This document shows, piece by piece, positions 38,610 through 45,902 of a DNA stretch of 45,902 bases. Numbering within the stretch: position 1 is the first letter of the stretch; the number at the start of each line of letters is the position of its first letter. Where the stretch lies: the NCBI GenBank assembly GCA_946478755.1, contig CAMLDJ010000015.1, positions 1-45,902 on the forward strand, given 5' to 3'. The notes beneath the pieces were generated by a model, which saw only the letters and a list, made by a program, of their open reading frames with translations, was not told the DNA's origin and searched no databases. A program made the position numbers and the translations under genes. The DNA comes from an uncultured Pedobacter sp. Its GTDB lineage: Bacteria; Bacteroidota; Bacteroidia; Sphingobacteriales; Sphingobacteriaceae.

Positions 38610-39077
38610 TTAAGGCGATTTGGCAACTGGTATGGAAAGTAGGATGGGCTGCCTTTCCTCCTTTTTCAGCTCTAAACCAGAATCCCAGGCCGGTCCTTTA
38701 AAAAAAGTATAGGTTTTTTGTCCGTTCTGATCAAACGAAATACGCTCTATGGCCGTTACCCGATCTGGAATACGGGCACCAAACCAATCCGGATCAGCCT
38801 TTCCTTTCCAGGTGACCAGGTAAAGTACCGAACCGGTAGCATAATCTGCGCCATCCCTTAAACGTTTTGCGGCAATGCCGTTGCCGTAAAGTGTCGACAT
38901 TGTTTTTGCTTCCGGCTGCAGGCTAACAGCCATTGGCGTCATTTCCAAAGGATTTTCAGGAAGTCTGGAAATGCTTGTTATTGAAGCTTCGTTATTGATC
39001 CGATCAGTTGCGTTTGGCTTACAGCCCAACATCAACAATATAAGGGGAAATACCCCTGCGGTGAATGATAATCTCAT
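38610..39077 (-). CDS. Lipoprotein related to the cytochrome P460 fold
   Basis: This 155-residue protein has a lipoprotein signal (LLMLGC) and a single small beta-rich domain (YGNGIAAKRLRDGADYATGS, VLYLVTWKGKADPDWFGARI) resembling the P460-like fold. It lacks a CxxCH haem-attachment motif, unlike its neighbour. It begins one base after the stop of the CxxCH-containing gene upstream and is therefore translationally linked to it. It may be a non-haem partner or an assembly or stability factor. Confidence 0.7.
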   Translation of the reverse strand: MRLSFTAGVFPLILLMLGCKPNATDRINNEASITSISRLPENPLEMTPMAVSLQPEAKTMSTLYGNGIAAKRLRDGADYATGSVLYLVTWKGKADPDWFGARIPDRVTAIERISFDQNGQKTYTFFKGPAWDSGLELKKEERQPILLSIPVAKSP

Positions 39078-39078
39078 T

Positions 39079-40017
39079 TTATTTATTGTTTAAGCCCTTA
39101 ATATCAAGCGGTCTGGTAAATACATAATCGTTATCACGTTCCGGCCTGTGGCAGCTGATGCATTCCGAATCAAATTTCACCGTTTTACCATAGGGCAAAA
39201 GGTTTTCCCCTTTCCAGCGTGCCCAGCCCCAGCCTTTTGTACCGGCATAACGCTTAACATCTTTGATCATAAACTCCACCTGGACAAATTGGCCTGCATA
39301 AACGCTTCCATCTTTGGCTTGCTGTTGTTTCCACGCGGTTTTGGCAAAAATGGTTCCATCCGGCCATGGGTTTGTTTTTCCTTCGTGTATGGCTTCAACC
39401 GCTATCGGGTTGCCAAAAATGATGCGGATGGTACCATTGTCGAAACGCTCTGTCGTACTTATTGCTTTCCACTTGCGGTAATTGGGCAGGTAAGCGATTC
39501 CGTTTGGCGATTTTTTCACTTCCATAATAGATGGTTTCTCTACTCCCATCGAATTGCTTTCTATACTGGCGGGTTTACTTACAGCATTATTTAACAAGTA
39601 ATTTCTAATCAGATCTATATCTTTCTGATCCAACTTTGCCTCAGGGTGCAAAGCGGTATAACTGCTTAAAGGCATTTCTTTTGAAAGCATCCCGTTTAAG
39701 GCAAAATACAACATGGCATTACGTTGCGGGGTAGCGAGCGAGTCCCATTGCGAAAAATCAAGTGCTTTCCTGCCATCACGGATGTGCGAGGCCACTAAAA
39801 AATTCACCGGCGTAAGCCGGTCGAACCAACGCCAACTGGTTTGGGAAGAGTGGCAATCGAAACAGGACGTTTCCAGTACCTTTGCCACTTCTGCAGGTAC
39901 ACCTGCCAGCCCTTTAACCGGCTGTGTTTTTACTGAACTTAGTTCTTCGGGCCTGATCAGTTGCGCCAGCAACACCAGACTGAGGATGCCGAGTATGATT
40001 TTGAATTTGAGTTTCAT
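39079..40017 (-). CDS. Haem-binding domain plus cytochrome P460-like protein
   Basis: This 312-residue protein is anchored by an N-terminal hydrophobic segment (about 5-20). Two c-type haem motifs are visible: CFDCH near residue 53, in a haem-binding domain of the DUF/Haem_bd type, and CISCH near residue 290, at the end of a P460-like domain (from about YRKWKAISTTERFDNGTIRI). It should act in the periplasm in electron transfer or oxidation of a small molecule. The downstream lipoprotein without haem motif lies one base away. Confidence 0.85.
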   Translation of the reverse strand: MKLKFKIILGILSLVLLAQLIRPEELSSVKTQPVKGLAGVPAEVAKVLETSCFDCHSSQTSWRWFDRLTPVNFLVASHIRDGRKALDFSQWDSLATPQRNAMLYFALNGMLSKEMPLSSYTALHPEAKLDQKDIDLIRNYLLNNAVSKPASIESNSMGVEKPSIMEVKKSPNGIAYLPNYRKWKAISTTERFDNGTIRIIFGNPIAVEAIHEGKTNPWPDGTIFAKTAWKQQQAKDGSVYAGQFVQVEFMIKDVKRYAGTKGWGWARWKGENLLPYGKTVKFDSECISCHRPERDNDYVFTRPLDIKGLNNK

Positions 40018-40198
40018 GGATTATTTTTTTAACCTGCTCAAAATTAGCCTTCAAAGCACCCAACATAACATTACAATCCTATAAAAGGGATAAATTTAGC
40101 CTTGAAGGCGAATAAACCGCTTTGAATAGTCCGATCTTTTTAAGACCTTGACCCCTAAAATCCAGCTAAATTAGTCTGGCGATTTTTAACCAAGCCCT

Positions 40199-41296
40199 AT
40201 GTTAAAAGGAAGATTGCACCTGCTACTTTTTGTTACTGTGAGTATTACGGTAATGCTGATCAGTTACTTTTCTTTCCGTTACCTTTACAACAGTGCTGCC
40301 CAAAAGTTATGGGCCAGCAAAATGGAATCGGGCGCAAGGGAAAGCAGGGAAATCGGCCGCTTGCTCGAACAACAGCTGCAAAGCGGACTTGCGCCGCAAA
40401 AGGTGATCCGCAACCTGCAGCAAAGTATAGAAAATACCGATACCCAGGGCGAGTTTATCTGCATGTATGATAAAAATGGTATCGAACTTTGTCACCCCAA
40501 TCCGGCGCTCATCGGCCAGAAAATAGCGCAGGGCAATTCTGTACTTCAGTCGCGAAATGGATCGATACCTTTTAATGAAGCCATTGCGCAACAGAAAAGC
40601 CTGGGCGGTACACGAAGTTTTCCGGAAGCAAAAAACAGGCGTTCAGAAATCGTAAATATTTATCCGGTAAAGGGCAGCGACTGGGTTGTGGCGGCACATG
40701 CCAATATCGAAGTACTACAGGCTGAACTATCCGGCCTTTACACACAGTTTATTATTTGTTTTTTAACCACAGCAGTCATTATCATCGGCAGCTGTTTAAT
40801 GCTGATCAGGCAGATTTATGGCCGGTATGAAAAATCGGTTTCCTTAGAGATCAGTAGCTTAAATGAAAAAGTGAACACTTTGGGCAGCTTAAACGAACAG
40901 TTGGCCAGATTGCAACAGGAAAATGCTTTAGTTTCATTAAATCCAGACAAGGAATCTGCCCGGAAACGGATGATCACCTATTTAAAAGACGAACTGATCC
41001 ACCTTGATATCACTGAAATAGCCTTTTTCTTTTTCGATGGTGCTGCTGTCAATATCATCACGCACAATGGCAAAAGGTACACTACCGCATTAAGCCTTGA
41101 TGAGCTGATGAAACAGCTTGATGGAGATACCTTTTACCGTGCAAACAGGCAGTTTATCATCAGCCTTAACGCGATCCAAACCATTTATATCTATGGCAAA
41201 AACCAACTGAAAATTGTGGTCTCGCCAGCGCCTGAAGAGGTTATATTGATCAGCAAAAACAAGGTATCGGAATTTAAAAAATGGCTTGACAGGTGA
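40199..41296 (+). CDS. Membrane-anchored LytTR-type transcriptional regulator with Cache-like sensor
   Basis: This 365-residue protein has a first membrane segment (about 6-28), an extracytoplasmic Cache-like domain (about 30-180, with GEFICMYDKNGIELCHPNP), a second membrane segment (about 182-205), a coiled coil (about 215-250) and a C-terminal LytTR DNA-binding domain (about 265-365, with DTFYRANRQFIISLNAIQTI). It is a one-component receptor without kinase or receiver domain. It is divergent from the haem-protein pair (181 bp), so it may control them. The ligand is unknown. Confidence 0.88.
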   Translation: MLKGRLHLLLFVTVSITVMLISYFSFRYLYNSAAQKLWASKMESGARESREIGRLLEQQLQSGLAPQKVIRNLQQSIENTDTQGEFICMYDKNGIELCHPNPALIGQKIAQGNSVLQSRNGSIPFNEAIAQQKSLGGTRSFPEAKNRRSEIVNIYPVKGSDWVVAAHANIEVLQAELSGLYTQFIICFLTTAVIIIGSCLMLIRQIYGRYEKSVSLEISSLNEKVNTLGSLNEQLARLQQENALVSLNPDKESARKRMITYLKDELIHLDITEIAFFFFDGAAVNIITHNGKRYTTALSLDELMKQLDGDTFYRANRQFIISLNAIQTIYIYGKNQLKIVVSPAPEEVILISKNKVSEFKKWLDR

Positions 41297-41350
41297 TTTT
41301 TTTCAAACAAATCAACACATTTAGCTACTTATAGTGATTAGGTTACAAGA

Positions 41351-41758
41351 TTAATTACCCTTAAACTTTTGTATGGCTTCAGGCGTTACCGGAGTAAAAA
41401 GATTCACGAGGTTTCCATCAGGGTCTCTTAATAATAAAGATTGATTGCCCCAGGGCATGAAAGTAGGTTCTTGTACGATCGCGCTTTTTAAGGAATCCGC
41501 TAATTGTTCGAAACGCTGCTGCACATCATCAACCCTGAATTCGATAATCATGCTACGGTTCTGTGCAGGTTGGGCAACACTGTCGCCACCAAAAAATTGT
41601 AAAGTTCGTATGCTCCCAATGGCAAGGGTTGCGCTTGGGGTTTTTAACTCGGCAAAATCAGGCGTGTAACTGATGGCTTTTAAACCTGTTAACTGTTCGT
41701 AAAAATTGATGAGTGTTTCTACCTGGGCCGTAATAATGCGGGTGGATATTAAATTCAT
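41351..41758 (-). CDS. VOC (glyoxalase/bleomycin-resistance fold) protein
   Basis: This 135-residue protein consists of the two beta-alpha-beta-beta-beta repeats of the VOC fold (VETLINFYEQLTGLKAISY at the start, NQSLLLRDPDGNLVNLFTPV at the end). The substrate is unknown; members of the fold act as glyoxalases, dioxygenases or resistance proteins. It is one of three VOC genes within 1.5 kb. Confidence 0.88.
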   Translation of the reverse strand: MNLISTRIITAQVETLINFYEQLTGLKAISYTPDFAELKTPSATLAIGSIRTLQFFGGDSVAQPAQNRSMIIEFRVDDVQQRFEQLADSLKSAIVQEPTFMPWGNQSLLLRDPDGNLVNLFTPVTPEAIQKFKGN

Positions 41759-41953
41759 TGCTAGTTATTTTAATTGTGCAACGAAGGTATCAGGTGCTCA
41801 TGACAGCCGTTTGTCACGGCTGGTAATTTTTTTTTATTTTTCCTGTACCTTAATGCATTTAACTTAATTAGGAATGCGTTAGGTTATTGATCACACATTC
41901 ATATATCATACTTTCTGTTCCGATTTATACAATTTATTCCATAAAGTATCGGT

Positions 41954-41961
41954 TAACTTTG
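41954..41961 (+). promoter_or_regulatory. TAnnTTTG promoter box of the 150-residue VOC gene
   Basis: TAACTTTG matches the Bacteroidota -7 consensus and lies 37 bp ahead of the ATG at 41998. No convincing -33 element was found. Confidence 0.45.
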
Positions 41962-41997
41962 TGAAATTCTTTAATTTTAAATTATAACCAAATCGCT

Positions 41998-42450
41998 ATG
42001 AAACAGAACCACTTGATCAGAATGGATAATATGGGCATTGTTGTGGCATCGCTTGACAATGCAATCTCTTTTTTCAGCGAAATCGGACTGAAACTTGAAG
42101 GCCGGGCAACAATCGAGGGAGAATGGGCAGGTAAGGTTACCGGGCTGGGTAACCAGCACGTGGAAGTGGCCATGATGGTTACCCCCGATGGCCATAGCCG
42201 CCTTGAAATTTCACAGTTTCTCACTCCTGTTACCATTTCAGACCACCGCGAAGCACCGGTTAATTCTCTTGGCTACCTGCGTGTAATGTTTACGGTTTCA
42301 GATATCGGCGAATTATTGCCAAGACTGCAAAAACACGGCGCCACACTTGTTGGTGAAGTTGTTGAATATGAAAACGTTTATAAACTTTGTTACATCAGGG
42401 GATCAGAAGGTCTTCTAATCGGGCTTGCGCAGGAGCTTCACAAAAAATGA
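41998..42450 (+). CDS. VOC-fold protein
   Basis: This 150-residue glyoxalase-fold protein has the first module starting MDNMGIVVASLDNAISFFSE and the second (LGYLRVMFTVSDIGELLPRL) ending in the usual YIRGSEGLLIGLAQEL stretch with a carboxylate metal ligand. Sequence length and motifs resemble small-molecule-modifying VOC enzymes. It is transcribed from its own promoter towards the third VOC gene on the opposite strand. Confidence 0.87.
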   Translation: MKQNHLIRMDNMGIVVASLDNAISFFSEIGLKLEGRATIEGEWAGKVTGLGNQHVEVAMMVTPDGHSRLEISQFLTPVTISDHREAPVNSLGYLRVMFTVSDIGELLPRLQKHGATLVGEVVEYENVYKLCYIRGSEGLLIGLAQELHKK

Positions 42451-42502
42451 CGAAATTGATAATCCATGGCCTCTTTAAAAGGAAAGCGCATCGGGTAGAT
42501 CC

Positions 42503-42859
42503 TTACAGGGACCATACGGCAAGCTCATATCCATCCGGATCAAGGAACTGGAACCTACTCCCGCCGGGGAAAGCGAAGATTTCTTTTGAAATTATGCCGC
42601 CTGCATTAATTACGTTAATTTTCGTCCCTTCTAAATCCTGTGAATAAAGTACAACCAGAATGCTCCCTTTCAATGGTGCTCCGATGGTAAAACCTCCATC
42701 TACAAAATCCCCTTCAAAAGCGGTATAGTCAGGCCCGTAATCGGTAAAAACCCATCCAAAGGCGGCTGTATAAAATGCTTTGACCTTTTCAAGGTCCCGG
42801 GAAAGAAATTCAAGGTACTGTACCTGCTGGTGCTTTAACTTCTGCGGAGTATTGCTCAT
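42503..42859 (-). CDS. Short VOC-fold protein
   Basis: This 118-residue protein has one compact glyoxalase-fold unit (VQYLEFLSRDLEKVKAFYTA; RFQFLDPDGYELAVWSL at the C terminus). The FQFLDPDGYE end is typical of PhnB/CFP32-like members. It converges with the VOC gene at 41998-42450 with a 52-bp gap. Substrate unknown. Confidence 0.85.
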   Translation of the reverse strand: MSNTPQKLKHQQVQYLEFLSRDLEKVKAFYTAAFGWVFTDYGPDYTAFEGDFVDGGFTIGAPLKGSILVVLYSQDLEGTKINVINAGGIISKEIFAFPGGSRFQFLDPDGYELAVWSL

Positions 42860-42990
42860 AAATATGTTTGCTTGATAAGCAAAAATACCTATAAATGGGC
42901 TTGCCTCCCAAAAAATATTGTTTTGGTTTCAAGATGCTTTCCTAGTCAATGGTACAGACAGTCTTTGCCTGTACCTTTAACCATCTCGTC

Positions 42991-43737
42991 CTAGGTTTTC
43001 AGGCTCATGCCTCCATCCATTACGATTTCTGCCCCCGTAATATAAGTGGCAGCATCACCACAAAAGAAGGTAACCATTTTGGCCACATCCTCAGATTTTC
43101 CGATTTTACCGAGCGGAATACGGCTGATCAGCCACTGGTTAATGCCTGCTAACTGTTCTTCGCTCAGTCCTATTTTGTTCATGATTTCTGTAGCGATAGG
43201 GCCCGGACTCACGCTGTTCACCCGGATCTGACGCGGTGCAAGCTCTACCGCTGCAGTACGCATCACCGAGTTCAGTGCTGCTTTGCTTGAAGCGTAAATT
43301 GAGCTGTTTGCCCCGTCCATATGTGCGGTATTCGAAGAAAGGAATACCACAGAACCACCATCATTCAGCAACGGGATAAATTTGCTCAAAGTAAAGTAGG
43401 CACCTTTAAAATTAATACCAAAAATGTTATCAAAACTTTTTTCAGTGGCATCCGCAATGCTGCTCTGCTCCACTACACCCGCATTGATAAACAGGATGTC
43501 AATTTTACCAAAGATTGTTCCTACCTCACTCGCCAACCCTTCAATTGCGGTGATCTGGCTCTGATCTGCCACCAATCCTATCAGACCAAGGTCTGAAGCA
43601 GCCTTTTCAACGGCATCTTTTCTCCTTCCGGTAATAATCACCTCTGCACCCAGTGTTTTTAATTCTTTTGCGGTGGCATAACCAATGCCGCTATTTCCGC
43701 CGGTTATCAGCGCTTTTTTTCCTGTTAAATTGTTCAT
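42991..43737 (-). CDS. Short-chain dehydrogenase/reductase (SDR)
   Basis: This 248-residue classical SDR has the nucleotide-binding TGGNSGIG motif, NAG, the catalytic serine in FLSSNTAH and the Y-x3-K in YASSK. The ATG at 43737 is chosen because MNNLTGKKALITGG is the canonical N terminus and an upstream extension would overlap the HxlR gene. It is divergent from the HxlR regulator, with an operator between them, so HxlR very probably controls it. The reaction is an NAD(P)-dependent oxidoreduction of an unknown alcohol or ketone. Confidence 0.92.
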   Translation of the reverse strand: MNNLTGKKALITGGNSGIGYATAKELKTLGAEVIITGRRKDAVEKAASDLGLIGLVADQSQITAIEGLASEVGTIFGKIDILFINAGVVEQSSIADATEKSFDNIFGINFKGAYFTLSKFIPLLNDGGSVVFLSSNTAHMDGANSSIYASSKAALNSVMRTAAVELAPRQIRVNSVSPGPIATEIMNKIGLSEEQLAGINQWLISRIPLGKIGKSEDVAKMVTFFCGDAATYITGAEIVMDGGMSLKT

Positions 43738-43779
43738 GATAAAAAAATAAATTTTATACCTCCAAAAATACGGTTGAAT

Positions 43780-43816
43780 TGGTATACTTTTGTAGTCAGT
43801 ATAACAGAGTATACCA
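43780..43816 (+). promoter_or_regulatory. HxlR operator and promoter in the SDR/HxlR intergenic region
   Basis: A perfect 9-bp inverted repeat, TGGTATACT (43780-43788) and AGTATACCA (43808-43816), lies between the divergent starts. The -7-like box TACTTTTG (43785-43792) for the hxlR-type gene overlaps the left half-site. A dimeric winged-helix regulator bound here would block both promoters. Confidence 0.7.
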
Positions 43817-43819
43817 GTT

Positions 43820-44203
43820 ATGGAAACAGAAAAAACAATCCAGATTGCGACAGAGGTGCTGTCCAATCCACGCAACCAAAAAGAAGAGGTACAGGCTTTA
43901 CAGGATACGCTTTATGTGCTCGGGGGCAAATGGAAACTGCCGATCATCAATTCCATCTGTAACGGCAATAAAAGATTCCGGGATATTGAAAGAAGCATTC
44001 CGGGAATTACCACGCGGATGCTGAGTAAGGAATTAAAGGAAATGACGGCAAACCAGCTGATCAAAAGAACAGTGATAGACGATACTCCTGTAAGTATTGA
44101 ATATACTTCCACTGAATACTGCCAGTCTTTTGGTGGTATCATCCTGGAAATGATCAGGTGGGGCAAAAGCCACAGGCAACGCTTGAAGGGAGTTGCTGAT
44201 TAG
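43820..44203 (+). CDS. HxlR-family winged-helix regulator
   Basis: This 127-residue protein has the HxlR hallmarks: LGGKWKLPIINSICNGNKRFRDIE in the first half and ITTRMLSKELKEMTANQLI for the recognition helix and wing. Such regulators respond to aldehydes, quinones, oxidants or drugs and usually act on a divergent oxidoreductase gene. The operator ends three bases ahead of its start codon, so autorepression is likely. Confidence 0.92.
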   Translation: METEKTIQIATEVLSNPRNQKEEVQALQDTLYVLGGKWKLPIINSICNGNKRFRDIERSIPGITTRMLSKELKEMTANQLIKRTVIDDTPVSIEYTSTEYCQSFGGIILEMIRWGKSHRQRLKGVAD

Positions 44204-44270
44204 GTAAATGGCTAACAATTTTTATTGATGTAAAGTTCCGTGATCTTAAAAGAACGGGACTAAGCAAATC

Positions 44271-44278
44271 TATCTTTG
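44271..44278 (+). promoter_or_regulatory. TAnnTTTG promoter box upstream of the esterase
   Basis: TATCTTTG fits the -7 consensus and lies about 138 bp ahead of the esterase start, which would leave a long leader. The -33 region is not obvious. Confidence 0.35.
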
Positions 44279-44415
44279 TTTTAGCCAAATTGACTAAGAG
44301 AAAATTATCTTATTGGTATCAATTTTATCGGGCCGAATGAAAATTGTATTTTTCCAAAAAAACGGCAGATAAATTAAGCACCAGCTTAATGTACCAAACA
44401 CGCTATAAATAACAT

Positions 44416-45288
44416 ATGAATAAAGCATTTCTAATTCTTCTCTTAACTTTTTTTACGGCAGTAGTTTTTGGACAGAAAAACAGGCCAAATGAAAGCGATA
44501 AAAGTAAACCCTTTGTTTTAGGGCGAATAGACGAAATCCAATCAAAAGAACTGGCTGAGAAAAGAATCCTGAACATTTACCTTCCTGACGGCTATAACCA
44601 AAATGATACTACAAAATATCCGGTAATTTATTTGCTTGATGGTTCTGCCGATGAAGATTTCATCCATATTGTAGGGCTCGTACAGTTTAACAGTTTCGAA
44701 TGGGTAAATCAGGTGCCTAAATCAATTGTGGTGGGCATTGCTACTGTAGATCGGAAACGGGATTTTACTTTCCCAACCGCTATCGAGGGCGACAAGAAAA
44801 AATATCCTACAACAGGCCATTCAGATAAATTTATTTCGTTCATTGAAAAAGAGCTTCAACCCTATATTCAGGCAAAATATAAAACGGATGCGAACAAAAC
44901 CCTTATTGGTCAATCTTTAGGCGGTTTGCTGGCTACTGAAATCCTGATTAAAAAACCTACGCTTTTTAATAAATACATTATTATCAGTCCCAGTTTATGG
45001 TGGGATAATGCTTCGTTGTTAAATCAGGATTCCGAAATAAAGGGAAATACTTTTAAACAACAAACAGATGTTTACATTGCTGTAGGTAAAGAAGGTCTTA
45101 CGCCAACTGAAATACCCAGGGTTATGGAGGTGGATGCAAATTTATTGACCGAAAAAATAAAAGGTTTCAAAAACAAAAATGTAAAAGTATATTTTGATTT
45201 TTTGCCACAGGAGAACCATGCAACGATTATGCATCAGGCAGTGTCCAATTCTTTTAAATTCCTATACCCCGTAGTGAAAAAAGAATAG
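44416..45288 (+). CDS. Secreted esterase D/enterochelin-esterase-like hydrolase
   Basis: This 290-residue protein has a signal peptide (ending VVFGQ, about residue 19) and an alpha/beta hydrolase fold of the PF00756 type: RILNIYLPDGYN, the nucleophile serine in GQSLGG, and a C-terminal histidine in QENHATIMHQ. It acts in the periplasm or outside the cell on an ester, perhaps an acylated sugar or siderophore. No operon partner is evident; it precedes araB by about 150 bp. Confidence 0.88.
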   Translation: MNKAFLILLLTFFTAVVFGQKNRPNESDKSKPFVLGRIDEIQSKELAEKRILNIYLPDGYNQNDTTKYPVIYLLDGSADEDFIHIVGLVQFNSFEWVNQVPKSIVVGIATVDRKRDFTFPTAIEGDKKKYPTTGHSDKFISFIEKELQPYIQAKYKTDANKTLIGQSLGGLLATEILIKKPTLFNKYIIISPSLWWDNASLLNQDSEIKGNTFKQQTDVYIAVGKEGLTPTEIPRVMEVDANLLTEKIKGFKNKNVKVYFDFLPQENHATIMHQAVSNSFKFLYPVVKKE

Positions 45289-45437
45289 GTTTAAAAAAAT
45301 ATCCAACACTGGTGGATACAAAAACCGATATACAAATTTATGCTACTAAAACGTTAAAATGAAGGTTTTTGATTAAAAAAGCAATAAAATTTTTTAATTC
45401 AAAAAAATAAACGTTAATTAGACATTTATTTATTGTT

Positions 45438-45902
45438 ATGAGCACAGCAAACTATGTAATTGGAGTGGATTACGGGACAGATTCTGTCCGGTCAGTTCTA
45501 GTCGATACCGCAAACGGAAAGGAAATAGCATCGTCTGTTTTTCTTTATCCAAGATGGCAGAAAGGTTTATATTGTAAACCGTCTGTTAATCAGTTCCGCC
45601 AGCATCCGTTAGATTATATTGAAGGTTTAACACACACTATAAAAGATTGTTTAACAAAAGCAGGTGGTGCCGATATTGCACATCTTGTAAAAGGAATTTC
45701 GGTTGATACAACCGGATCAAGTCCGGTGGCTGTTGATGCAACGGGTACGCCCCTTGCCCTGACCAAAGGTTTTGAAGAAAATCCAAATGCCATGTTTGTG
45801 CTTTGGAAAGACCATACCTCAGTTAAAGAAGCTGCAGAAATTAATGAACACGCTACTAAATTTAGTACCAATTACCTTAAATATGTTGGTGGCATTTATT
45901 CA
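45438..45902 (+). CDS. araB: Ribulokinase, N-terminal part (runs off the window)
   Basis: 155 codons are present without stop. They begin MSTANYVIGVDYGTDSVRSV, the FGGY-kinase phosphate-binding start, followed by the ribulokinase-type VKGISVDTTGSSPVAVDATG and MFVLWKDHT segments. The enzyme phosphorylates L-ribulose in arabinose catabolism, which hints at an arabinose operon to the right of the window. The 149-bp region upstream is AT-rich; two ACGTTAA-like boxes flank the possible promoter but no regulator site can be named. Confidence 0.9.
   Translation, partial: MSTANYVIGVDYGTDSVRSVLVDTANGKEIASSVFLYPRWQKGLYCKPSVNQFRQHPLDYIEGLTHTIKDCLTKAGGADIAHLVKGISVDTTGSSPVAVDATGTPLALTKGFEENPNAMFVLWKDHTSVKEAAEINEHATKFSTNYLKYVGGIYS

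Noticed and set aside
38334..38642. 102-residue frame overlapping the DUF4844-like lipoprotein
   Set aside because: Its N-terminal third lies inside the lipoprotein gene in another frame and its C terminus in the 3' end of the P460-like gene; no start signal.
43738..43875. N-terminal extension of the SDR
   Set aside because: The extra residues would be translated from the operator and the start of the divergent HxlR gene; the start at 43737 gives the standard SDR N terminus.

Overview
The window looks like a chromosomal segment of a Pedobacter-like member of the Sphingobacteriaceae (Bacteroidota). This rests on a SusC/SusD pair, several TAnnTTTG-type promoter boxes, many secreted lipoproteins, a Tat-exported Gfo/Idh/MocA oxidoreductase and abundant small interspersed palindromic repeats. 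No rRNA, tRNA, CRISPR array, transposase or integrase gene was recognised.

Region 1 (about 0.1-17.0 kb) is a carbohydrate/sugar-acid utilisation locus. On the minus strand lie a 2-keto-3-deoxy-pentonate dehydratase-like protein (FAH fold), an IlvD/Edd-family sugar-acid dehydratase, a GntP-family permease and a large secreted GH2 beta-galactosidase-like enzyme with a LamG-like insertion. An AraC regulator precedes a SusC/SusD pair and a Tat-exported oxidoreductase on the plus strand. The gene set fits uptake of a sugar or sugar acid and non-phosphorylative pentonate breakdown. Two direct copies of a ~119-bp hairpin-containing repeat (144-262 and 16919-17037) bracket the whole locus.

Region 2 (about 17.0-33.5 kb) is an accessory island. 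It starts with three copies of a ~139-bp MITE-like element, two of which cap truncated minus-strand genes, and a gene with integron-cassette-like borders. Then come small hypothetical genes (a DUF416-like protein among them), an XRE regulator-macrodomain-unknown operon, a degenerate nucleotidyltransferase-HEPN protein with an unknown partner behind a structured leader, a Hachiman anti-phage pair (hamA/hamB), a two-gene membrane module with a beta-helix protein, a broken small membrane gene, and about 1.5 kb of non-coding interspersed repeats. One of those repeats (353 bp) is a direct copy of a sequence at 8.8 kb.

Region 3 (33.5-45.9 kb) is again core-like metabolism: a tightly packed operon GntP permease-RidA-PLP D-threonine aldolase/D-serine dehydratase-like enzyme-M19 dipeptidase, which reads as D-amino-acid utilisation; a lipoprotein; a haem-binding/cytochrome P460-like pair; a membrane-anchored LytTR regulator; three VOC (glyoxalase-fold) genes; a divergent SDR/HxlR pair with a clear operator between them; a secreted esterase; and the 5' part of a ribulokinase gene (araB) running off the end.

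The most interesting part is the 17-32 kb island. It combines one known defence system (Hachiman) with at least three compact modules of unknown function (XRE-macro-271 aa, degenerate NTase/HEPN plus 195-aa partner, beta-helix membrane protein plus 201-aa protein), several of them bracketed by short direct repeats.
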